64,000 bases of DNA from an uncultured Campylobacterales bacterium (GCA_938084175.1 CALKDR010000024.1:1-64000); one strand, 5' to 3'. Positions 42,579 to 51,828 are shown, counted from the stretch's first letter. Numbers and translations are program-made. Notes: generated by a model from the letters alone, not told the origin.

Positions 42579-43012
42579 TGATAAAAGCCTTTTCATTATT
42601 AGAAATCTTACTTGTAATTGCAGGTATTTCAATTATTTTGACATTTGCAATCCCTAAGTTCAACAATATATTAAATAATTCAAAGATAACAGAATTAAAA
42701 TCAAATATTGCAATTATTAGGAATAATATTTCTAAGTTAAAAACTAAGCAAATTTTACTAAACGAAAGTGTAAATATTGATAGTTTAGATAGTGCAATAA
42801 TTGATAAAGAAGAAGAACTTCTATTTAACAAAATTATAGATTTTCCTATAGTTTCTACAAACTCTTCAAAAAATGAAATTGGTAAATGGTTAAAAGTGTC
42901 AAATAATTCATATAAATATATATTATCTTCAAGTAAAAATATCATATTTTTACTTGAAGATAATATTTTTCAGTGTAAAAGCTCTTTAGAATTATGTAAG
43001 GAAGTTGAATAG
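42578..43012 (+). CDS. Type IV pilin-like / pseudopilin protein
   Basis: A 144-residue protein beginning MIKAFSLLEILLVIAGISII. This is a class III signal: short leader MIKA, cleavage before Phe, then the hydrophobic N-terminal helix with Glu at mature position 5. The residue before the cut is Ala rather than the usual Gly. The body is a polar alpha/beta head with one Cys near the C-terminus (FQCKSSLELCKE has two). No other pilus or type II secretion gene is nearby. It is coupled by TAATG to the ZapA-like gene, and its TAG overlaps the GTG of priA. Confidence 0.75.
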   Translation: MIKAFSLLEILLVIAGISIILTFAIPKFNNILNNSKITELKSNIAIIRNNISKLKTKQILLNESVNIDSLDSAIIDKEEELLFNKIIDFPIVSTNSSKNEIGKWLKVSNNSYKYILSSSKNIIFLLEDNIFQCKSSLELCKEVE

Positions 43013-44859
43013 TGTTTTATTATGAAATTGCATTACTAAAATCTCCACTAAATAATCTTACATATAAAAGTGAAAATGAGATAGAAATAGGAACAAAAGT
43101 AGCTGTAAAACTTCAAAGAAGAAAAGTTTTAAGTTTGGGTATTGTAATAAAAAAAGTTGAAGAACCTAAGTTTAAATGTGTAGAAATTTCTGAAGTAACA
43201 AATGAATACTATGATAAAAAAATGCTTGAAGTATCACACTTCGTTTCTCAATATTATGTATGTTCTTTAGGTGAAGCTTTAAGTGTATATATTCCTTTTT
43301 CATCTGATATTACAGATTTAAAACAAGAAAAAAGTTTTAACTGTGAAATAAATTTATCGAATGAACAAACAAAAGCCTTTGATTTTTTAAATGAAAAAAA
43401 ACAAGCCTTACTATTTGCAAATACAGGTTCTGGAAAAACAGAAATTTATATAAAAATTATTGAAAAACACTTAAATGAAAATAAACAAGCAATTTTATTA
43501 ATGCCCGAAATCTCACTTACTCCTCAAATGCAAAAAAGACTTGAAAAAGTATTTGATTCAAGTGTTGCTATTTGGCACTCTAAAATTACAAAAAAGAAAA
43601 AACAAGAAATACTTCAAGGCCTACAAGATGGAAGTATTAAACTAATAGCAGGTGCAAGGTCTGCTTTATTTTTGCCTTATTCTAATTTAGGTGTAATAGT
43701 TGTTGATGAAGAGCATGATGAATCTTATAAAAGTGATTCAAAGCCTAGGTTTCATACTAAAGATTTAAGTATATATATTGCTAAAAAATTTGATATACAA
43801 CTTGTTCTTGGAAGCGCAACTGTATCAACTAGTTCGTTTTATAAAATTCCATTTATAAGACTTAGCCAAACATATCATGACACAAGTAAAAAATATAGTT
43901 TTGATAATACTGATGATAGTTTATCAGTTAAGGTTTTAAATCAAATTTCAAAAACACTTGAATCAAAGAATCAAGTAATTATATTTTTACCAACAAGAGC
44001 AAACTTTAAATATCAAATTTGTACAACTTGTGGTAAATCAGTAGAGTGTCCATACTGCTCTGTTTCTATGAGTTTACATAAAAATGATTTAGCACTAAAG
44101 TGTCATTATTGTGGATATGCACAACAAATCCCTGAATTTTGTCCTTCTTGTAATACTGGAATTATTAAAAACTTAAGAGTTGGAACAGCACAAATTGAAG
44201 AAGAGTTAAATGAGATTTTTAAAGATAAAGTAATAAAAAGATTTGATAGAGATAAGGTAAAAACAAATAAGCAATTAAAGACCATATTAAATGAATTTAA
44301 TAAGGGTGAAATTGATATCTTAGTTGGAACTCAAATGCTTTCAAAAGGTCATGATTATCATAATGTTAAATTAGCAGTTGTACTTGGAATTGATTCATTA
44401 TTAAATATGAATTCATATAAAGCAAGAGAGAGAGCTTTATCTTTACTTATTCAAATATCAGGACGAAGTGGAAGAAAAGGTCAGGGTGAAGTAATAATTC
44501 AGACAAAAAATGAAGAGTTTTTTGAACACTATTTAAATGAATCAAATTATGAAGAGTTTTTAGAAACAGAATTAGAGTTTAGAGAAGATTTATATCCACC
44601 TTATTTAAAAATGGCAAAAGTTGTTTTTGCACATACAAATGGACTTAAAGTAAAAGATGAACTTGATAAATATGTGAGTTTTTTAAAACAGAACAAAGAT
44701 ATTGAAGTCGTAGGTTTTGGACAATGTGCGATCTTTAAAATGGCTAATAAATACAGATATGAAATAATACTACGTTCTTCAAATGTGAAAGCACTGCTAA
44801 CTTCACTACATTCAATAACGTCCCCTATGGCTTCTATTGATATGGATACAATATACTAG
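43012..44859 (+). CDS. priA: Primosomal replication protein N' (PriA helicase)
   Basis: Restarts stalled replication forks as a 3'-5' helicase. The 615-residue protein is shorter than E. coli PriA, as is usual in this phylum. It shows an N-terminal DNA-binding region, Walker A NTGSGKTEIY near 138, DEEHD at 232-236, LGSATVS, the zinc-binding cysteines from about 337 (CTTCGKSVECPYC, CHYCG, FCPSC), and SGRSGRKGQGEV. The start is GTG at 43012, overlapping the pilin stop by one base. Its TAG stop lies in a CTAG shared with the stop of the convergent small ORF. Confidence 0.94.
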   Translation: MFYYEIALLKSPLNNLTYKSENEIEIGTKVAVKLQRRKVLSLGIVIKKVEEPKFKCVEISEVTNEYYDKKMLEVSHFVSQYYVCSLGEALSVYIPFSSDITDLKQEKSFNCEINLSNEQTKAFDFLNEKKQALLFANTGSGKTEIYIKIIEKHLNENKQAILLMPEISLTPQMQKRLEKVFDSSVAIWHSKITKKKKQEILQGLQDGSIKLIAGARSALFLPYSNLGVIVVDEEHDESYKSDSKPRFHTKDLSIYIAKKFDIQLVLGSATVSTSSFYKIPFIRLSQTYHDTSKKYSFDNTDDSLSVKVLNQISKTLESKNQVIIFLPTRANFKYQICTTCGKSVECPYCSVSMSLHKNDLALKCHYCGYAQQIPEFCPSCNTGIIKNLRVGTAQIEEELNEIFKDKVIKRFDRDKVKTNKQLKTILNEFNKGEIDILVGTQMLSKGHDYHNVKLAVVLGIDSLLNMNSYKARERALSLLIQISGRSGRKGQGEVIIQTKNEEFFEHYLNESNYEEFLETELEFREDLYPPYLKMAKVVFAHTNGLKVKDELDKYVSFLKQNKDIEVVGFGQCAIFKMANKYRYEIILRSSNVKALLTSLHSITSPMASIDMDTIY

Positions 44860-45116
44860 CTTTTATTTAAACCAATTATTAGCTCTTTTGTTCTATTTTT
44901 AATATAAAAACATATTTTTTCTCTTTCATCATCGGATAATAGAAAATTTATTAATATCTTATCTTTATCATTTGAAGATGTAATTTTCTTTATAATAGCA
45001 ACTTTTAGTATGCGAAAATTGTTATTGAGCAAATTTTTGTCATAATAAGATAAATCAATCTTCAACTCAGACCCTAAAGTAAAATTATTTAGAATTTTTG
45101 GAATAGTAATTAGCAT
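44856..45116 (-). CDS. Small protein, possible C-terminal part of a split PilZ domain
   Basis: An 86-residue frame. The end (KILINFLLSDDEREKICFYI) resembles the last strand and helix of PilZ domains, where a GxxF.dLs.ed...I..yI pattern is common. It lies 5 bases downstream of another small minus-strand frame that carries an RxxxR motif, in a different reading frame. The two open frames overlap in sequence. They may be one c-di-GMP-binding gene split by a single-base shift, or two coupled genes. No ribosome site is clear. Its stop shares CTAG with the priA stop. Confidence 0.45.
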   Translation of the reverse strand: MLITIPKILNNFTLGSELKIDLSYYDKNLLNNNFRILKVAIIKKITSSNDKDKILINFLLSDDEREKICFYIKNRTKELIIGLNKS

Positions 45117-45121
45117 ATAAT

Positions 45122-45334
45122 TTAGTTTAATATCTCTATATTTTGATGTCTTTTATCAAAGTCATAAAGAAGTCTTAATTTTTCACAAGGCTCAATTCTT
45201 AGTGTTTTCCTATTTTGAATAAAAGAATCAACAAAATATCCCTTTGTAAGTACCGCACTATTATTACTTTCATTAATTTCAAGTAATTCTAAATGTATAT
45301 CAGAAAATGAATTAATAAGATTTTTAATTGACAA
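45122..45334 (-). CDS. Small protein, possible N-terminal part of a split PilZ domain
   Basis: A 70-residue frame from a TTG start with no good ribosome site. It contains RKTLR (residues 42-46 by count), matching the RxxxR c-di-GMP-binding motif that opens PilZ domains, followed by a strand (EKLRLLYDF). The rest of a PilZ domain is not in this frame but is plausibly supplied by the adjacent downstream frame. The DxSxxG motif is not recognisable in either, so binding would be weak or lost. Confidence 0.4.
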   Translation of the reverse strand: MSIKNLINSFSDIHLELLEINESNNSAVLTKGYFVDSFIQNRKTLRIEPCEKLRLLYDFDKRHQNIEILN

Positions 45335-45398
45335 ATATTTACTTTAATTATTTTAAAACATGTAAATAGAGTTAAACTAAATTTACTTTTTTTTATAG

Positions 45399-45404
45399 TA
45401 TAAT
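45399..45404 (+). promoter_or_regulatory. -10 element (TATAAT) of dapD
   Basis: TAGTATAATCTGCG lies 25 bases before the dapD ATG. The predicted message starts about 17 bases before that ATG. Confidence 0.6.
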
Positions 45405-45428
45405 CTGCGAAAAATTATGGAGTTTTTA

Positions 45429-46616
45429 ATGGCTAACACTAAAGAAGAATTTAAACAATTAATACAAGATGTACAATCACAAGATTGGTATAGAAACCCA
45501 ATTGGTTTTGGTATTGCAAGAATAGATAGAGGCCAATTAGACTCATCTAAAGTATTACAAGCAACTTACCCAATCATTAACTGGAATGAAAACTTTGGAA
45601 GTGCAGCTGTTTTATTAAATGCACTTAAAATTGCTGGTGAAAATGTAGATACAACAGGTTCTGAGCTTGTTTGTAATATTTCTGATGTATTTTTAGAAGA
45701 GTGTATTAAAGCATTTAATCCTTACATTGCAGAAGCTAAAGGTGATGATCATAAAAATGTACAAGTAATTTCAACACTTGCATCTTTACCAATTGATTCA
45801 GGATTTACTGCTGATGATTACAAAGTTGTATTTATTTTTGAAGATGAAAATGCACAATCAGTTGAAGCTTCATACTTAAAACTATATGCTTTATCAACAG
45901 GAAAAGCTGCTTTAAGATCATTAAACTTAAATGGTATTTTTGGTCAATTACATAATGTTGCATGGACTGGTAGTACACCAATTGAATTAGATTGGTTAAG
46001 AGCAAATGAAATTACATTAAAATTATCTGGTAAATATCCTACTATTGATATGGTAGATAAATTCCCAAGATTCTTATCTCATGTAATTCCTGCAGATAAC
46101 ACAAGAATTTTAGAAACTTCTAAAGTAAGAATGGGTGCTCAATTAGCTGGAGGAACTACTGTAATGCCTGGTGCTTCATATATTAACTTTAATGCAGGAA
46201 CTGAAGGTTCTGTAATGGTTGAGGGAAGAATTTCTTCTTCTGCTATTGTTGGTGCTGGTTCTGATGTTGGTGGAGGAGCTTCTATTTTAGGTGTTCTTTC
46301 AGGAACTGATGGAGTTCCAGTTTCAATTGGTGAAAATACATTATTAGGTGCAAACTCTTGTACTGGTACTGCTATTGGTGATTCTTGTATTTTAGATGCA
46401 GGTGTAACTATCTTACCTGGAACAAAAATTACTTTATCTGAAAAAGCAGTTGCTGCAATTGCACAAGCTAATCCTGAAAAAGAAATTAAAGCACTTATGA
46501 GAGGTATGGATTTCTTAGGTGTTAATGGTGTTCACTTTAGACAAAATTCTGTAAATGGTCAAATTATTGCAATGAGATCAACAAGAGAAGTTAAATTAAA
46601 CGCTGACTTACACTAG
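45429..46616 (+). CDS. dapD: 2,3,4,5-Tetrahydropyridine-2,6-dicarboxylate N-succinyltransferase (long form)
   Basis: A step of the succinylase route to meso-diaminopimelate and lysine, feeding the peptidoglycan crosslink. The 395-residue form is the longer type found in Campylobacterota, with an N-terminal domain (FGIARIDRGQLDSSKVLQAT) and a left-handed beta-helix in the C-terminal half (repeating hexapeptides around VMPGASYINFNAGTEG and GENTLLGANSCTGTAIG). I chose the ATG at 45429 because the GGAG at 45419-45422 is its ribosome site. An ATG at 45417 would swallow that site. A 14-bp hairpin follows and also touches the next gene. Confidence 0.95.
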   Translation: MANTKEEFKQLIQDVQSQDWYRNPIGFGIARIDRGQLDSSKVLQATYPIINWNENFGSAAVLLNALKIAGENVDTTGSELVCNISDVFLEECIKAFNPYIAEAKGDDHKNVQVISTLASLPIDSGFTADDYKVVFIFEDENAQSVEASYLKLYALSTGKAALRSLNLNGIFGQLHNVAWTGSTPIELDWLRANEITLKLSGKYPTIDMVDKFPRFLSHVIPADNTRILETSKVRMGAQLAGGTTVMPGASYINFNAGTEGSVMVEGRISSSAIVGAGSDVGGGASILGVLSGTDGVPVSIGENTLLGANSCTGTAIGDSCILDAGVTILPGTKITLSEKAVAAIAQANPEKEIKALMRGMDFLGVNGVHFRQNSVNGQIIAMRSTREVKLNADLH

Positions 46617-46640
46617 TTATTAACAAACACTAAACGTAGT

Positions 46641-46672
46641 TATCCTAATATATATGATTATATATTAGGATA
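46641..46672 (+). promoter_or_regulatory. 14-bp hairpin hiding the ribosome site of the DUF255 gene
   Basis: TATCCTAATATATA at 46641-46654 pairs perfectly with 46659-46672 around TGAT. The AGGA ribosome site of the next gene (ATG at 46678) lies inside the 3' arm. It could end dapD transcripts, block translation, or melt on warming. No T-run follows, which makes a pure terminator role less likely. Confidence 0.55.
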
Positions 46673-46677
46673 TTACT

Positions 46678-48714
46678 ATGAAAGCAAAACTTCTAACACT
46701 TACAATTTTTTATGTTATTGTCTTTTTAAATTTTAATTTAAATGCACAACAAATACATACAAATTCACTTATAAATGAAGATTCTCCTTATTTGAAACAA
46801 CATAGTACTAATCCTGTAAATTGGTATGCATGGAATGAAATAGCTTTTAAAAAAGCTAAAAAAGAAAATAAAGCAATATTTCTTTCAATTGGTTACAGTA
46901 CTTGCCATTGGTGTCATGTAATGGAAGAAGAGTCTTTTGAAAATAAAGAAGTTGCTAATATTTTAAATGAAAACTATATATCAATAAAAATTGATAGAGA
47001 AGAAATGCCACATATAGATAAATATTATCAAAATGTTCATAGTTTATTAAATAATAGAAGTGGAGGTTGGCCACTTACTGTTATTTTAACTCCTTCAAAA
47101 AAAGCTTTTTATGCTAATACTTATATTCCTTTTGATGCTAGAAATGGGAGTATAGGAATAAGAGCAGTTTTAAAAAATACTAATAATACATTTAAAAAAG
47201 AGAATAAAAAGATTCGACAACGAGCAGAGGAAATTGAAGCTGTATTAGAAGAGTATGATAAACAAAGCATGAAACCCACTAAAATTGATATAAAAATTAT
47301 GGATAAGTTCTTAGAACAAGTTGAAAATAGTTTTGATAAAGAAAATTATGGTTTTAGCTTAAGACCAAAATTTCCCCAAGCTTCAAAAATTGAAACACTT
47401 TTAGATATTTATACTCTTAGCAAAAATAAAAAATCATTAGAATTAGCAACAAAAACATTAAAAAATATGGCTTATGGTGGTATTTATGATCAAATAGAAG
47501 GTGGCTTTTATAGGTATAGTGTTGATAAAAAATGGATGATTCCTCATTTTGAAAAAATGCTTTATACAAATGCTGAACTTTTAAGTGCTTATGTAAAAGC
47601 ATATAAAATTACAAATGATAAATTTTATAAAAATATTGCAGAAGGAATTATAGGTTTTGTAGATAAAAGATTTGAAGTAAACAATCTTTTCTATAGTGCA
47701 AGTGATGCTGATAGTTTATTTAATAATAAAAAAGAAGAGGGTGTTTATTTTGTATTTATTTATGATGAAGTAGAGGAGTTTTTAAAGAAAAAAAACTATT
47801 CTGAAAAACAAATAGAAATTATCTTAGAATATTTTAATATAGTTGATGAAGGAAATTTTGAGTATCACTACAATAATACATATTTAAGTAAAAAGTCTTT
47901 AAAAAACATCCCAAATAATTTAAACATTGTTAAACAAGATTTAGTAGAATTACGGGAAAAGAAAGAATATCCATTTATTGATAATAAAATTTTAACATCT
48001 TGGAATTCTATGTATATTTCTGCACTCTTTGAAGCTGGCAAAATAGATAAGAAATATAGTGTAAATGCTCTTTTATCTTTAGATACATTGATAAAAAAAC
48101 TATATATAAATAACACTTTATATCATCAAGTAATAATAAATAAGAAAGCAAAAGTTAAAGCCTTACTTGAAGACTATTCTTTTTTAATATCAGCACTTTT
48201 AAAAGCTTATGATTATTCCTTACAAACTCATTATCTAACATTTGCAAAAAAATTAACTAATGAAGCTATAAATAAATTTTACAAAGATAAAAAATGGAAT
48301 ATGAGTGATGATGATTTTATTTTAAAAACTGATGCCTATGATAGTGCATATAAAAGTTCATTATCTATTATGATAGATAATATTCTAAAAGTTGCGGTTT
48401 TAAGTGATGATTTAGATATGCAAGATATTGCAAAGCAATCTTTTGATTTTACTTCTTCTTTATTGTCAAAAAATCCAAGCTCTGCATCTTGGTTATTAAG
48501 ATCACATTTAGCCTATAAAAATGGATATATAGTTTTAAAAGCAAGAAAAGATATGTTAAAAGATAAAGAAATACCAAATATTCCTTTTTTAATTAAAAAA
48601 GTAAATACAGATGAAAAATACCTAGCTTGTAAAATTGCTGTTTGTTTTTCTTATAGTGATAGCTTTGAAGAAATAATTAAAAAGATAAAAAAAGAGGCTA
48701 ATTATCTTAAATAA
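46678..48714 (+). CDS. DUF255 / YyaL-like thioredoxin-domain protein, exported
   Basis: A 678-residue protein of the YyaL/spermatogenesis-associated protein 20 family. After a signal peptide (about 1-24, ending LNAQQ), the DUF255 thioredoxin-like domain begins with [17 protein letters not shown] and holds the C76-HW-C79 pair in [14 protein letters not shown]. The rest is an alpha/alpha-barrel domain like that of glycosyl hydrolases and epimerases ([33 protein letters not shown]). The substrate is unknown. Most relatives are cytoplasmic, so an apparent export signal is of interest. The ribosome site is sequestered in a perfect hairpin. Confidence 0.88.
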   Translation: MKAKLLTLTIFYVIVFLNFNLNAQQIHTNSLINEDSPYLKQHSTNPVNWYAWNEIAFKKAKKENKAIFLSIGYSTCHWCHVMEEESFENKEVANILNENYISIKIDREEMPHIDKYYQNVHSLLNNRSGGWPLTVILTPSKKAFYANTYIPFDARNGSIGIRAVLKNTNNTFKKENKKIRQRAEEIEAVLEEYDKQSMKPTKIDIKIMDKFLEQVENSFDKENYGFSLRPKFPQASKIETLLDIYTLSKNKKSLELATKTLKNMAYGGIYDQIEGGFYRYSVDKKWMIPHFEKMLYTNAELLSAYVKAYKITNDKFYKNIAEGIIGFVDKRFEVNNLFYSASDADSLFNNKKEEGVYFVFIYDEVEEFLKKKNYSEKQIEIILEYFNIVDEGNFEYHYNNTYLSKKSLKNIPNNLNIVKQDLVELREKKEYPFIDNKILTSWNSMYISALFEAGKIDKKYSVNALLSLDTLIKKLYINNTLYHQVIINKKAKVKALLEDYSFLISALLKAYDYSLQTHYLTFAKKLTNEAINKFYKDKKWNMSDDDFILKTDAYDSAYKSSLSIMIDNILKVAVLSDDLDMQDIAKQSFDFTSSLLSKNPSSASWLLRSHLAYKNGYIVLKARKDMLKDKEIPNIPFLIKKVNTDEKYLACKIAVCFSYSDSFEEIIKKIKKEANYLK

Positions 48715-48749
48715 TACAGCTATTAATTATTTTTTATTATTAAAAGTTA

Positions 48750-48755
48750 TATAAT
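48750..48755 (+). promoter_or_regulatory. -10 element (TATAAT) of the STAS-like gene
   Basis: TTATATAAT lies 18 bases before the ATG, with AAAGGA in between. Confidence 0.45.
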
Positions 48756-48773
48756 AAAAGAAAAGGATATCAA

Positions 48774-49517
48774 ATGTTAAAAGTTTATCTAAATGAATTA
48801 GAATCAATCGTTATCTTTGAACCTTCTGGTGAACTTTGTTCTGAAGACTTTAAAAAAGCTAGTGAAATAGTTGATTCATATCTTTGTAAAAATGAAAAGT
48901 TAAATGGTCTTATTATTCATGTGAAGTCTTTTCCTTTTTGGGATAGTTTTTCTTCATTACTTGATCATTTAAAGTTTGTAAATAATCACCATAAAAAAAT
49001 AACTCATTTAGCCTTTGTTACAGATTCTTTAATAGGCTCATTCGCACAAAATTTTATGGACTATTTTATTAGTGCAAAAATAAAAACCTTTGCCTTTGAC
49101 GACTTAGTAAAAGCAAAAAATTGGATACTTGAACCTCTTATTCTAAGACATGGAATTACTGTTGGTATGGAAAGGTTTGATAATGATTTTGTTTTAACAT
49201 TTAAAGTTAGTGGAAAATTAACTCATGAAGATTATGAAAAAATTACTCCATTAATTGACTTATCTCTTGAAGGTGTAAGAGAGCCTAAAATAAATGTTCT
49301 AGCTGATATAGAAGAATTAGAAGGTTGGGAGTTAGAAGCTGCTTGGGATGATTTAAAAATTGGATTAAGATATGGCTCAAGTTTTAATAAAATAGCTATT
49401 TATGGTAAACAAAATTACCTAGATTATGGAATAAAAGTCTCTTCTTGGTTTATAAGTGGTGAAATAAAACACTTTGATAATATTGCTGATGCAATTATTT
49501 GGATTAACGAAAAATAA
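48774..49517 (+). CDS. Tandem SpoIIAA/STAS-like domain protein
   Basis: A 247-residue cytoplasmic protein made of two copies of a SpoIIAA-like (SEC14/STAS-type) domain, about residues 1-118 and 125-247. Each copy has the order strand, G.L..EDF/DY, helix, a central strand (LIIHV / VLADI), F.DS/W, helix, then a final strand and an A.(N/I)WI end: VKAKNWI in copy 1 and ADAIIWI in copy 2. Related single-domain proteins have been linked to small-molecule or lipid binding, but the role here is unknown. It has AAAGGA before the ATG and its own -10. Confidence 0.75.
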   Translation: MLKVYLNELESIVIFEPSGELCSEDFKKASEIVDSYLCKNEKLNGLIIHVKSFPFWDSFSSLLDHLKFVNNHHKKITHLAFVTDSLIGSFAQNFMDYFISAKIKTFAFDDLVKAKNWILEPLILRHGITVGMERFDNDFVLTFKVSGKLTHEDYEKITPLIDLSLEGVREPKINVLADIEELEGWELEAAWDDLKIGLRYGSSFNKIAIYGKQNYLDYGIKVSSWFISGEIKHFDNIADAIIWINEK

Positions 49518-49588
49518 CAGATACTTTAATTAGTATATAACAGAGTATTGCCTATAATCCAAAACTTAAATAAATAAAAAAGAGTAAT

Positions 49589-51418
49589 ATGATAGAACTT
49601 TCAAATATTTCAAAATCTTATGGATTCAAAGAGTTGTTTACAAACTTAAATTTCAGATTAAATTCTGGTAATAAATTAGGGTTTGTAGGAAGAAATGGTA
49701 GTGGTAAATCTACACTATTTAAACTAATACTAGGTGAAGAACATCAAGATGATGGAACAATAACTATACCAAAAGGTTATAAAATTGGTGCACTTAAGCA
49801 GCATCTTGTATTTACAGAAAAGACTGTAAGAGAAGAAGGTGCATTAGCTTTAAGTGAAGATGACCAATATAGCGTTTATAAAGTTGAAAAAATTTTATTT
49901 GGACTTGGATTTACATTAGAAGATTTAGATAAAGATCCTTTAAGTTTTTCAGGTGGATATCAAATTAGAATAAATCTTGCTAAGTTATTAGTTACTGAAC
50001 CAAATTTACTTTTACTAGATGAGCCTACAAACTACCTTGATATTTTATCTCTAAGATGGTTAAGTGCCTTTTTAAAGACTTTCCCTGGTGAAGTTATAAT
50101 TATCACACATGACAGAAACTTTATGGATTCTGTAACTACTCACACAATGGGATTAGTAAGAAGAACTTTAGAAATAATTCCTGGAAGTACTCATAAATTT
50201 TATGCTCAATTAGCAAGTAATGATGAGCATTTTGAAAAACAAAAGATATCTCAAGATAAAAAAAGAAAAGAATTAGAAGAATTTATTGCTAAAAATAAAG
50301 CCAGAGCATCAACAGCAGCACAAGCACAATCAAAACAAAAAGAGCTTGATAAAATGGAAGATATGAGTGCTTTAAAAAATGATAGTGATTTATCTTTTGA
50401 TTTTAATTTTAAAGCTACTCCTGCAAAAGTTTTACTTGATATTAAAGATGTAAGCTTTGGATATAGCAGTGATAATGTTCTTTTTAAAGATATTTCATTT
50501 ACTTTGGAAAAAGGTGAAACTTTAGGAATTATTGGGAAAAATGGTAAAGGTAAATCAACTTTATTAAATGTAATTGCAGGTGAGCTAAAACAATTAAGTG
50601 GAAAAATTGAATACAACAGTAGTAGTACTTTTGGACACTTTGGGCAAACTAATATTGATCATTTAAATCCTGATAATACTATTATGGATGAAGTTTATGT
50701 TGGAAATCCAAGACTTGCTGAATCTTCTATTAGAGGAATATCTGCTTCTATGATGTTTACAGGTGAAGATATTAAAAAGAAAGTAGGTGTTCTTTCAGGT
50801 GGAGAAAAATCTAGAGTAATGCTTGGTAAAATATTAGCAAAAGATGTTAATATTCTTTTCCTTGATGAGCCTACAAATCACCTTGATATGCAATCTATCG
50901 ACTCGCTTACAAAAGCAATTGAAAAATTTGATGGTTCTTGTATTGTTGTAACGCATAGTGAAGAACTATTAAGACGTGTTTGTGATAGATTAATTATCTT
51001 CTCAAAAGGTGGCGCTGATTATTTTGATGGTGGATATGATGACTTCTTAGAGAGAATTGGTTGGGAAGAAGAAGAGACTGAAGTAAAAGTCAAAAAAGCT
51101 CCAAAAATGAATAAAAAAGATGCAAAAAAACTAAGAACTTCATTATTAGCTGAACGAAATAAATTAAGAGCTCCTTTAAAGAAAAAAGTTGATGCCTTAG
51201 AAGCTGAAATTGAAAAAATTGAAGATGTTATTGAATCTGAAAAGCATGAGCTTATTCAAGCATCAAATTCAGGTGATAATAAAAAAGTAAGTGAAATCTC
51301 AAAACTTATTGCAGAACAAGAACAAAAAGCTGAAGGTAAATTTGCACAATTAGAAGTTCTTCAATTAGAAGTTGATGAGATTACAGAAGAGTATGACAAA
51401 AAATTAGAAAACATTTAA
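49589..51418 (+). CDS. ABC-F family ATPase (Uup-like)
   Basis: A soluble 609-residue protein with two ABC ATPase domains and no membrane part, the ABC-F plan for ribosome-acting factors. Domain 1 has GRNGSGKST (about 35-43), FSGGYQIR and LLLLDEPTNYLD. Domain 2 has GKNGKGKST, LSGGEKSR and ILFLDEPTNHLD. Between them is the charged linker helix. A C-terminal ~95-residue coiled coil (LLAERNKLRAPLKKKVDALE) suggests the Uup branch, although EttA- or YheS-like roles cannot be ruled out. It is 11 bases upstream of the RidA-family gene and probably cotranscribed. Confidence 0.92.
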   Translation: MIELSNISKSYGFKELFTNLNFRLNSGNKLGFVGRNGSGKSTLFKLILGEEHQDDGTITIPKGYKIGALKQHLVFTEKTVREEGALALSEDDQYSVYKVEKILFGLGFTLEDLDKDPLSFSGGYQIRINLAKLLVTEPNLLLLDEPTNYLDILSLRWLSAFLKTFPGEVIIITHDRNFMDSVTTHTMGLVRRTLEIIPGSTHKFYAQLASNDEHFEKQKISQDKKRKELEEFIAKNKARASTAAQAQSKQKELDKMEDMSALKNDSDLSFDFNFKATPAKVLLDIKDVSFGYSSDNVLFKDISFTLEKGETLGIIGKNGKGKSTLLNVIAGELKQLSGKIEYNSSSTFGHFGQTNIDHLNPDNTIMDEVYVGNPRLAESSIRGISASMMFTGEDIKKKVGVLSGGEKSRVMLGKILAKDVNILFLDEPTNHLDMQSIDSLTKAIEKFDGSCIVVTHSEELLRRVCDRLIIFSKGGADYFDGGYDDFLERIGWEEEETEVKVKKAPKMNKKDAKKLRTSLLAERNKLRAPLKKKVDALEAEIEKIEDVIESEKHELIQASNSGDNKKVSEISKLIAEQEQKAEGKFAQLEVLQLEVDEITEEYDKKLENI

Positions 51419-51429
51419 AAGGAATTATT

Positions 51430-51780
51430 ATGGTTATAAGAAAAGACGTAAGTGCACGAATGAGTAGAGTTGTAGAGCATAATGGCACTGTTTATCTAGC
51501 AGGAATTGTATCTGATGACAAAACAGCAGATATTAAAGTTCAAGCTGCAAGAGTTCTTGAAATTGCTGAAAAAAAACTAGCAATGGCTGATGTAACTAAG
51601 CATGATATTTTAAGAGTTGAAATTTTTGTAAAAGATATTGCAAGTGATTTTACAGGATTTAATGAAATTTGGGACGAATGGGTTTCAAAAGAAAATCCTC
51701 CAGCTCGTGCTTGTATTGAAGGTAATATGGCAACTGCTACAACATTAGTTGAGATTATTGTAACTGCTGCTAAGTCTTAA
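51430..51780 (+). CDS. RidA (YjgF/YER057c) family protein
   Basis: A 116-residue protein of the Rid superfamily. RidA hydrolyses reactive enamine/imine intermediates such as 2-aminoacrylate. It shows VVEHNGTVYLAGIVSDD, a helix with AARVLEIAEKKLAMAD, and PPARACIEG, which carries the Arg and Glu that bind the substrate carboxylate. The residues fit an Rid-type active site, but the archetype's Tyr and Asn positions differ, so it may be an Rid2/Rid3-type member. AAAGGA precedes the ATG. The terminator at 51793-51828 follows. Confidence 0.86.
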   Translation: MVIRKDVSARMSRVVEHNGTVYLAGIVSDDKTADIKVQAARVLEIAEKKLAMADVTKHDILRVEIFVKDIASDFTGFNEIWDEWVSKENPPARACIEGNMATATTLVEIIVTAAKS

Positions 51781-51792
51781 TTTTAGTAAAAC

Positions 51793-51828
51793 TTATAAAA
51801 GAAGAATTATATAGTTCTTCTTTTATAA
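51793..51828. terminator. Bidirectional terminator after the RidA gene
   Basis: TTATAAAAGAAGAA at 51793-51806 pairs over 14 bp with 51815-51828 around an 8-base loop. It also overlaps the end of a broken minus-strand small ORF. Confidence 0.75.

Noticed and set aside
42532-42945. A 137-codon minus-strand frame opposite the pilin gene
   Set aside because: The plus-strand frame has a clear class III signal and translational coupling on both sides. The antisense frame has no support.
45417-45428. ATG at 45417 as the dapD start
   Set aside because: The GGAG that serves the ATG at 45429 would lie inside the coding region, and MANTKEEF is the family-like start.
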